Origin: Clostridia bacterium | GTDB taxonomy: Bacteria; Bacillota; Clostridia; Oscillospirales; Acutalibacteraceae | Reading direction: 5' to 3' | Length of the DNA: 6,209 nt | Assembly: GCA_017414725.1 (NCBI GenBank) | Contig: JAFQKZ010000125.1 | Location: forward strand, 1-6,209 | Shown here: in pieces, positions 1-4,430 of the stretch | How the letters are laid out: every line of letters starts with the position of its first letter | Numbering within the stretch: position 1 is the first letter of the stretch | Notes under the pieces: model-generated | Told to the model about the DNA's origin: nothing | The model's input: the letters and a program-made list of their open reading frames with translations, nothing else | The model's database searches: none | Made by a program: the position numbers and the translations under genes

Positions 1-34
1 TATGTACGAGATTTTTAGACAAAGAAATTTTTGA
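1..34 (+). CDS. C-terminal tail of a second RlmB-like methyltransferase gene (partial, 5' part outside window)
   Basis: Read on the plus strand from base 2, the codons give MYEIFRQRNF and then a TGA stop at 32-34. These are exactly the last ten residues and stop codon of the RlmB-family gene on the minus strand at 248-280. The two DNA copies differ at only two bases in this stretch, GAG versus GAA and CAA versus CAG. Both are third-position synonymous changes, as expected for two genes under protein-level selection. The rest of this gene would lie to the left of the window. It would converge on the complete minus-strand copy. It could instead be a short inverted duplication of the gene end without a full gene; only the flanking sequence can tell. 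No function beyond 'RlmB-like tail' can be claimed. Confidence 0.5.
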   Translation, partial: MYEIFRQRNF

Positions 35-41
35 GAATAAA
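1..41. repeat. Left arm of a 41-bp inverted repeat (partner 241-281)
   Basis: Bases 1-41 match the reverse complement of 241-281 at 39 of 41 positions, with no gaps. The match covers the last ten codons and stop of an RlmB-type gene plus seven bases after the stop. It then ends abruptly at base 42. The arm is cut by the window edge, so its true length on the left is unknown. The arms are separated by 199 bp, which is too far apart for a normal terminator hairpin. Confidence 0.85.
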
Positions 42-60
42 AAACCAGAACAATTTATAT

Positions 61-234
61 TCACGTAGTAAAATATACCGTAATAGAATAACTATACACA
101 AACTTTATTAAAAATATTTTAAAGAATTTTTTATTTTCTTTAGATTTTAATGTTTTTAGTGTCTGTTTTAATTTATATAATAGAGATTGAAGTTGAAATT
201 CTGATTCTAGGAGTTCTTCAAGTTTGTATTTCAT
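61..234 (-). CDS. Possible small protein of 57 aa, unrecognised
   Basis: I do not recognise this protein. The chosen ATG is at 232-234, 13 nt after the stop of the RlmB-family gene, because a longer version from 297 would overlap that gene by 50 bases and share the inverted repeat. The product is short and basic. Residues 3-35 are rich in Leu, Lys and Glu with helical periodicity (LEELLESEFQLQSLL, then KLKQTLKTLKSKENKK). The last 20 residues are hydrophobic and aromatic. No Shine-Dalgarno sequence is visible in the 13-nt spacer. In DNA this AT-rich, Lys/Leu/Ile-rich reading frames arise by chance. It may be a real last gene of the operon or just a chance frame in the 3' untranslated region. 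Confidence 0.3.
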   Translation of the reverse strand: MKYKLEELLESEFQLQSLLYKLKQTLKTLKSKENKKFFKIFLIKFVYSYSITVYFTT

Positions 235-240
235 ATATAA

Positions 241-281
241 TTTATTCTCAAAAATTTCTCTGTCTAAAAATTTCGTACATA
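241..281. repeat. Right arm of the inverted repeat (partner 1-41)
   Basis: This arm covers the 3' end and stop codon of the minus-strand RlmB-family gene and the seven bases after it. Its reverse complement matches 1-41 at 39 of 41 positions. The two mismatches fall on wobble bases of Glu and Gln codons. The arm overlaps the spacer in front of the small ORF at 61-234. Confidence 0.85.
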
Positions 282-1006
282 ATAATACCGGCGGCAACAG
301 AAGCGTTTAGAGAATTAACTTTTCCGGTCATTGGAATAGACAAAACATAATCACAGTTATTTTTTATATTATTACTAATGCCATGGCTTTCGGAACTTAT
401 AATCAAAGCCATAGGAATATTTTTCAGATCTTGAGTATATAAATTATCTCCGGACATGTCTGAACCGTAGATCCAAAGCCCGTGTTTTTTCAGAGTATTT
501 ATGGTATTTGAAATATTACTCACGCGGGATACAAGAACATGCTCGAGGGCCCCGGCAGAAGTTTTGTCAACGGTAAAATTTAGACCTACGGCACGTCTTT
601 TTGGGATTATAACTCCGTGAGCTCCAACGCACTCAGCAGTTCTAATAATAGCTCCCAGATTATGCGGGTCTTCAATATTTTCAGTAATAATCACAAACGG
701 ATTTTGATTTTTTGATTTAGCAAATTCAAGAATGTCTTCTACAGAACAATAAGATTTTGCTCCAACGACAGCTATTATACCCTGATGATTTGAATTATTT
801 GAGAGTCTGTCTAACGTGTTTTTGTTCACGTATTTTACCAAAATATTTTGTTCTTTAATTCTAGATAATATTTCTTTTAACGAACCTGAAATATTTGTGT
901 TATTATATATTAACACGTGTTCTATAATTCTATTGGATTTTAGCGCTTCAAGAACAGAATTGCGGCCAATTATAATATTTTTATTATTCTCTGTGTTATC
1001 TATCAA
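248..1006 (-). CDS. rlmB: RlmB/TrmH-family (SpoU) 23S rRNA ribose 2'-O-methyltransferase
   Basis: This 252-aa protein is a full-length SPOUT methyltransferase that transfers a methyl group from S-adenosylmethionine to a ribose 2'-OH of RNA. In RlmB the target is a guanosine in the peptidyl-transferase centre of 23S rRNA. The N-terminal substrate-binding domain spans about residues 11-85 (GRNSVLEAL at 14-22, HQGIIAVV at 74-81). The catalytic knot domain follows. Motif 1 is NIEDPHNLGAIIRTAE (110-125, with Asn116 and Arg122), motif 2 is LIISSESHGIS (201-211, keeping Glu206 and Gly209), and motif 3 is IPMTGKVNSLNASVAAG (224-240). Motif 2 normally begins with Gly where Ser204 stands. The start is TTG at 1004-1006: an AGGAG sequence lies 11 nt upstream, and the ATG at 1011-1013 is out of frame and soon stops. 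The TTG overlaps the regulator's TGA as TTGA, so translation is probably coupled. The family call is firm; assignment to RlmB rather than another TrmH-type paralogue is likely, not proven. Confidence 0.9.
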   Translation of the reverse strand: MIDNTENNKNIIIGRNSVLEALKSNRIIEHVLIYNNTNISGSLKEILSRIKEQNILVKYVNKNTLDRLSNNSNHQGIIAVVGAKSYCSVEDILEFAKSKNQNPFVIITENIEDPHNLGAIIRTAECVGAHGVIIPKRRAVGLNFTVDKTSAGALEHVLVSRVSNISNTINTLKKHGLWIYGSDMSGDNLYTQDLKNIPMALIISSESHGISNNIKNNCDYVLSIPMTGKVNSLNASVAAGIIMYEIFRQRNF

Positions 1007-1398
1007 AGTTCATGACTCTCCTGTGATTTGTTCAAAAAAAATTTAATATTTTCTATAGTTTTCGGGCTCAAAATATGTTCAGCTTTACAGGCATCTATTT
1101 CGGCTGTATATGAATCTACACCCAATATTTTTACAAAAAAATCACTTAAAATTTTATGTCGTTCGTATATTAATTTTGCTGTTTCGATTCCCAAAGATGT
1201 TAAGATTATTTGTCCGTAACGCTCTTGAGTTACAAGTTTCTGTGATTTTAAATTATTCACAGCTCTGGTAACGCTAGCTTTCGAAAAACGTAATTTATTT
1301 GCTATATCTGTAACCCGAACGCATCCGGAATTTTTATGTATAATATATATTATTTCAAGATAATCTTCCAAAGAATTTGTTAAAACTTTATTATTCAT
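1003..1398 (-). CDS. DtxR/MntR-family metal-dependent transcriptional repressor
   Basis: This 131-aa protein is a metal-sensing DNA-binding repressor of the short MntR-like form, lacking the C-terminal SH3-like domain of DtxR. A winged helix-turn-helix occupies about residues 27-70 (VRVTDIANKLRFSKASVTRA, then the wing around ERYGQIILTSLG). The dimerisation and metal-binding domain follows. Likely ligands by family alignment are Asp12 and Glu15 (LEDYLE), His81 (ERHKIL), Cys104, Glu107 and His108 (ACKAEH). The Cys matches DtxR Cys102, where MntR has Glu99. The Asp matches MntR Asp8, where DtxR has Met10. As the third gene of the feo operon it is best read as the iron-dependent repressor of that operon, with a candidate box upstream of feoAB. 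I chose the ATG at 1396-1398; a GTG at 1408-1410 would add four residues, and neither has a clear SD. Its stop overlaps the methyltransferase start. Mn(II) as effector cannot be excluded. Confidence 0.9.
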   Translation of the reverse strand: MNNKVLTNSLEDYLEIIYIIHKNSGCVRVTDIANKLRFSKASVTRAVNNLKSQKLVTQERYGQIILTSLGIETAKLIYERHKILSDFFVKILGVDSYTAEIDACKAEHILSPKTIENIKFFLNKSQESHEL

Positions 1399-1433
1399 AA
1401 ATTTTATCACACTATTAATTTTATATTATTATT

Positions 1434-1601
1434 TTATTTTTTGTTTTTATTACAAGTATTTGAAAAAGTACATCCGGAGCATTTGGCACAGGTATTTGTA
1501 CCGGATTTCTTGGTATTCTTATATTTTTTTATTTTGATAATAACAGTGCTCAAAATAATTAATATAATTACAGTTACAATACACATATCAGTTATATTCA
1601 T
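1434..1601 (-). CDS. FeoB-associated Cys-rich membrane protein (small, 55 aa)
   Basis: This short gene encodes 55 residues starting MNITDMCIVTVIILIILSTV. A single membrane helix spans about residues 7-23, followed by a basic stretch (KIKKYKNTKK) and a cysteine cluster, CAKCSGCTFSNTC. The four clustered cysteines are Cys38, Cys41, Cys44 and Cys50. One helix, a lysine-rich linker and a CxxCxxC cluster, encoded directly after feoB, is the pattern of the FeoB-associated Cys-rich membrane protein family (Pfam FeoB_associated). The positive-inside rule would put the cysteines in the cytoplasm. Its exact role is not settled; handling Fe(II) at the FeoB pore is a reasonable inference. The start is supported by an AGGGGTG ribosome site seven bases before the ATG at 1599-1601. 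It begins 24 nt after feoB and ends 35 nt before the regulator, so the three are almost certainly co-transcribed. Confidence 0.85.
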   Translation of the reverse strand: MNITDMCIVTVIILIILSTVIIKIKKYKNTKKSGTNTCAKCSGCTFSNTCNKNKK

Positions 1602-1625
1602 GTTAATGCACCCCTGATATTTTTA

Positions 1626-3959
1626 TTATAATATATTTTGAAACAAAATTATTGTTTGATACGAAAGAGCTGACAAAATGTACGCTAATGAAATTTGGTA
1701 AACAGTAGAAATAATGGCATATTTTTTATTTGTAAATTCTCTAAAGATTACTGACACGGCAGCTATACATGGCGTATACAGTAACGAGAATATCATAAAT
1801 GAAATTGCACTTGCCGTACTGAAATCTTTCATAATTGCTTCTGTGATATTTTTATAATTCTGGCTAAAATACAAAACTGAAAGTGTGCTTACTATAGATT
1901 CTTTTGCAAGTAATCCCGTTACAAGCGACACACAGGCTTTCCAGTTTCCGAATCCACATATTTTAAACACAGGAGCTATCAAATTTCCGATTTTAGACAA
2001 GATACTATTAGAATTGCTCAAAGCGAACCTGAAATTTATATCAAAATATTGCAAAAACCAGATTATTATACTCGAAAAGAGAATTATTGTTCCTGCACGT
2101 TCAACAAAATCTTTAGTTTTATCCCATATATTTAATTTGATATTTTTGAAAGATGGTATTTTGTAATCCGGCATTTCCAGTACAAACGGTGATTCTTCGC
2201 CCTGAAACAAGCTATCTTTAAATATATACGCTGTCAAGACTGCACAAGCAACTCCGATAATATACAACAAAAATACAATAAGAGATTTATATTTTGGGAA
2301 AAAAATCGAAGTGAACATTAAATATATCGGCATTTTGGCACTACATGATATAAATGGCAACATAAATATTGCTAAATTTCTATCTTTTTTATTTTCGAGT
2401 ATTTTTGTACTCATTACGGCCGGCACCGTACACCCAAACCCCATGACAAACGATACGAAAGCTTTTCCGGATAACCCAATTTTTCGCATTAATTTGTCCA
2501 TAATAAACGTAACTCGTGCCATGTATCCGCAGTCTTCTAGTACAGATAATAATCCGAATAACAATATAACTTGTGGCAAAAACGAAATTACGGAACCTAC
2601 TCCGCCTATCACAGCATCTGATACTAAACTTCTGGTCCACGCCGACGCACCACTGTGTTTGAGCAATCTTACTATCAAATCTCTTGTATATCCGTTTATA
2701 AAACTCTCGCAAAATTCTTTTAAGAACACTCCGAATTTTCCAAAAGTTATATAAAATATTAAAAACAATATCAAAACAAAAAATAATATAGCTGTATATT
2801 TTCCTGTTAAAATATCATCTAATTTTGAGCATAAATTATTTTTCTGTGAATTATTAATATTTTTAACAGATTTTTTACATATTTCTTGTATATAAATATA
2901 TCTCTCGTCAGGAATAATTATATCTGATTTTTTATTATATTCTTGACTGATTTTTTCTCTGAGTTCATTAATTTTGTTAATTTGCTCTTGATTTAAATTA
3001 CTCTCTTGTATAATTAATTCATCGTTTTCGAAAATTTTTACCGTCTTAAATCTATTATTTAAAATATATTTTTTACCGGGATTTACAATATCTGAAATAT
3101 TATTTAAAGAATTTTCTATTGATTCTGAATATAAATTATTATTATATCTTACTTTTTTATTACTTTTTAATAAATGCCTGATTTTTGCCAGTAAATCATC
3201 TATACCCGTGTTTTTCCCTGCGGAGATTCCTATAATCGGCACTCCGAGATTTTTTTCTAGATTCTCAATATCTATAATTTTATTTTTTTGTTTTAATAAA
3301 TCTGTCATGTTAAGAACTATAATCACACGACAATCCAGTTCTAATAATTGAGTAGTTAAGTATAAATTTCGTTCTAAATTAGTCGAATCGATCACGTTTA
3401 CTACTAAATCCGGGCATTCGTTCATGATATAATTCCTTGTGACAATCTCTTCAGAAGTGTACGGCGACAAAGAATAAACTCCGGGTAAATCTACAAGCTC
3501 TATATTTTCTTTTATATTACGAATACGCCCTGTTTTTTTTTGAACGGTTACGCCCGGCCAATTTCCAACATATTGATATGTCCCGGTTAGTAAATTAAAT
3601 AACGTGCTCTTGCCGCTATTAGGATTCCCCAATAACGCAATTTTATATTTATTATTTTTAGCGATATTTTCCGGAAACAAATTAGTAACTCGAGTTTTTT
3701 TTGTTAAATCATAATTATAAATATTTACATTATTGTCTTCAAAAATCTCGATCTCACGAGCTTCTTTCTTGCGCATCACAAGATTATAATTATTTATGTT
3801 GACTATAATCGGGTCGCCAAACGGTGCAAATCTCTCTATTCTGACACGTGCTCCGGCGGTAACTCCCAGATCTATTAATCTACGTCTAAGAGCACCAGTA
3901 CTATTTATACTTTTGACTATACCTGTTTCGCCCAGCTTTAAATTTCTCAGATTCCGCAT
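1626..3959 (-). CDS. feoB: Fe(II) transporter FeoB with fused N-terminal FeoA domain
   Basis: This 777-aa membrane protein imports ferrous iron. Residues 1-75 are a FeoA SH3-like domain (LGETGIVKSI; LRRRLIDLGVTAGARV; FGDPIIVNI), which in many bacteria is a separate protein. The cytoplasmic G domain follows: G1 GNPNSGKST (111-119), G2 around NWPGVTVQ (133-140, Thr138), G3 DLPG (157-160), G4 NMTD (217-220) and G5 SAGKNTG (246-252). A charged helical linker of about 130 residues precedes the membrane part, which starts near residue 388. The two Gate regions show GFGCTVPAVM (507-516) and SCSAKMPIY (538-546) in the first, and LYTPCIAAV (727-735) in the second. The conserved cysteines 510, 539 and 731 are present, so all key parts look intact. 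The ATG at 3957-3959 is the first possible start because an in-frame TAA lies just upstream. A GGGGAAG sequence is about 13 nt away, longer than ideal. It is the first gene of the iron operon. Confidence 0.97.
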   Translation of the reverse strand: MRNLRNLKLGETGIVKSINSTGALRRRLIDLGVTAGARVRIERFAPFGDPIIVNINNYNLVMRKKEAREIEIFEDNNVNIYNYDLTKKTRVTNLFPENIAKNNKYKIALLGNPNSGKSTLFNLLTGTYQYVGNWPGVTVQKKTGRIRNIKENIELVDLPGVYSLSPYTSEEIVTRNYIMNECPDLVVNVIDSTNLERNLYLTTQLLELDCRVIIVLNMTDLLKQKNKIIDIENLEKNLGVPIIGISAGKNTGIDDLLAKIRHLLKSNKKVRYNNNLYSESIENSLNNISDIVNPGKKYILNNRFKTVKIFENDELIIQESNLNQEQINKINELREKISQEYNKKSDIIIPDERYIYIQEICKKSVKNINNSQKNNLCSKLDDILTGKYTAILFFVLILFLIFYITFGKFGVFLKEFCESFINGYTRDLIVRLLKHSGASAWTRSLVSDAVIGGVGSVISFLPQVILLFGLLSVLEDCGYMARVTFIMDKLMRKIGLSGKAFVSFVMGFGCTVPAVMSTKILENKKDRNLAIFMLPFISCSAKMPIYLMFTSIFFPKYKSLIVFLLYIIGVACAVLTAYIFKDSLFQGEESPFVLEMPDYKIPSFKNIKLNIWDKTKDFVERAGTIILFSSIIIWFLQYFDINFRFALSNSNSILSKIGNLIAPVFKICGFGNWKACVSLVTGLLAKESIVSTLSVLYFSQNYKNITEAIMKDFSTASAISFMIFSLLYTPCIAAVSVIFREFTNKKYAIISTVYQISLAYILSALSYQTIILFQNIL

Positions 3960-3999
3960 CTTTTAATAAACACTTCCCCGATTTTTTACTTTTATATTT

Positions 4000-4027
4000 A
4001 TTATAATCATATCCCGAAAAATGTAAA
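4000..4027 (-). promoter_or_regulatory. Predicted sigma-A promoter of the feo operon
   Basis: On the minus strand there is a -35 element TTTACA (4022-4027), a 16-bp spacer and a perfect -10 element TATAAT (4000-4005). Transcription should start near 3993, leaving an untranslated leader of about 34 nt before the feoAB ATG. The -35 hexamer lies inside the 19-bp palindrome at 4024-4042, so a bound repressor would block polymerase. Confidence 0.7.
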
Positions 4028-4042
4028 CCTAGGCTAACTTTA
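4024..4042. promoter_or_regulatory. Candidate DtxR-family iron box (operator) over the feo -35 element
   Basis: The 19-bp sequence TAAACCTAGGCTAACTTTA is an imperfect palindrome: seven of nine base pairs around the central G at 4033 are complementary. It matches the classic 19-bp DtxR/IdeR box TTAGGTTAGGCTAACCTAA at 13 of 19 positions, including the core TAGGCTAAC. It overlaps the -35 hexamer of the feo promoter and sits upstream of an operon that itself encodes a DtxR-family protein. The expected logic is repression of iron uptake and of the regulator when iron is plentiful. Binding is inferred, not shown. Confidence 0.65.
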
Positions 4043-4105
4043 AACGTAAAAAACAAAACATAAAAACTTAAATACGTAAAAAAATATATTTATAAAATAT
4101 TAATT

Positions 4106-4291
4106 TTAGTCTACAACTTCTATCGCTCCGAACGGACACATATCAGCTAGTTCTTGAAGATTTTGAGTATTGTCCGGTTGTTTTGTAACCTGTGCAATGC
4201 CGCTATCAGACATGCAAAAAATCTCCGGTTTGGAACTGGCGCAAAATCCGCATCCTGCGCAAACGTCTTCTTTTATTTCTATTTTTGACAT
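4106..4291 (-). CDS. Ferredoxin with a single [4Fe-4S] cluster
   Basis: This complete 61-aa soluble electron carrier binds one [4Fe-4S] cluster. The ligands are Cys11, Cys14 and Cys17 in CAGCGFC and Cys52 in the MCPFGAIEV segment near the C-terminus. This is the monocluster ferredoxin layout known from Thermotoga and many anaerobes, and the length is normal. The position usually held by a fifth cysteine (LCP in relatives) is Lys21 here, followed by Pro22, so the structural disulphide of some relatives is absent; an extra Cys26 is present. An excellent GGAGG ribosome site lies seven bases before the ATG at 4289-4291. It has its own promoter and is separated from feoAB by 146 bp, which contains the feo promoter. 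The electron partner cannot be told from the sequence. Confidence 0.93.
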   Translation of the reverse strand: MSKIEIKEDVCAGCGFCASSKPEIFCMSDSGIAQVTKQPDNTQNLQELADMCPFGAIEVVD

Positions 4292-4299
4292 GAGTTAAC

Positions 4300-4305
4300 C
4301 TCCAG
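4300..4305 (-). promoter_or_regulatory. Strong Shine-Dalgarno site of the ferredoxin gene
   Basis: The minus strand reads TGGAGGTTAACTC immediately before the ATG, placing GGAGG at the ideal distance of about seven bases. It is the strongest ribosome site in the window and suggests high expression. Confidence 0.8.
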
Positions 4306-4334
4306 GTTTATAAATAAAATTCTTGTATTTATAA

Positions 4335-4362
4335 ATTATAAATATTTGGTTTCGGTTGTCAA
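4335..4362 (-). promoter_or_regulatory. Consensus sigma-A promoter of the ferredoxin gene
   Basis: On the minus strand both hexamers are perfect: TTGACA at 4357-4362 and TATAAT at 4335-4340, separated by 16 bp. The start of transcription should be near 4328, giving a leader of roughly 35 nt that carries the GGAGG site. No DtxR-like palindrome is visible here, unlike at the feo promoter, so expression looks constitutive and strong. Confidence 0.8.
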
Positions 4363-4378
4363 TGCTAAGAATACACAT

Positions 4379-4411
4379 TTGTAGACGGGTAAGTACGAAT
4401 ACAAGCTACAA
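4379..4411 (-). other. Weak inverted repeat downstream of the large Pro-rich gene
   Basis: The minus strand has TTGTAG and CTACAA separated by 21 nt, with an inner GTA-TTCG-TAC mini-hairpin. It lies 20-52 bases after the stop of the upstream gene and before the ferredoxin promoter, where a terminator would be expected. There is no T-run after it, so it does not qualify as a classical intrinsic terminator. Confidence 0.3.
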
Positions 4412-4430
4412 CTTTCACAGTAATATTATT

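Noticed and set aside
1..281. Inverted repeat as a transcription terminator hairpin
   Set aside because: The arms are 199 bp apart, keep a reading frame with silent differences and lack a GC-rich stem with a T-run, so a gene duplication explains them better.
235..297. Longer N-terminus for the small ORF starting at 297
   Set aside because: It would overlap the end of the methyltransferase gene by 50 bases, and its first residues come from the inverted-repeat arm read out of frame. The ATG at 234 just after the stop is more plausible.
2389..2712. 107-aa minus-strand frame in another phase of feoB
   Set aside because: It overlaps the intact FeoB frame completely, including the conserved Gate region, and its translation looks random (Arg/Ile rich).
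2311..2754. 147-aa plus-strand frame inside feoB
   Set aside because: It is antisense to the intact membrane domain of feoB, has no family resemblance and is low-complexity; it is a shadow of the coding strand.
3960..3999. Riboswitch in the feo leader
   Set aside because: The predicted leader is only about 34 nt, too short and without the conserved stems of any known riboswitch class.
4043..4105. Intrinsic terminator after the ferredoxin gene
   Set aside because: The minus strand has several T-runs but no convincing GC stem before them; only very weak AT-only pairings are visible.
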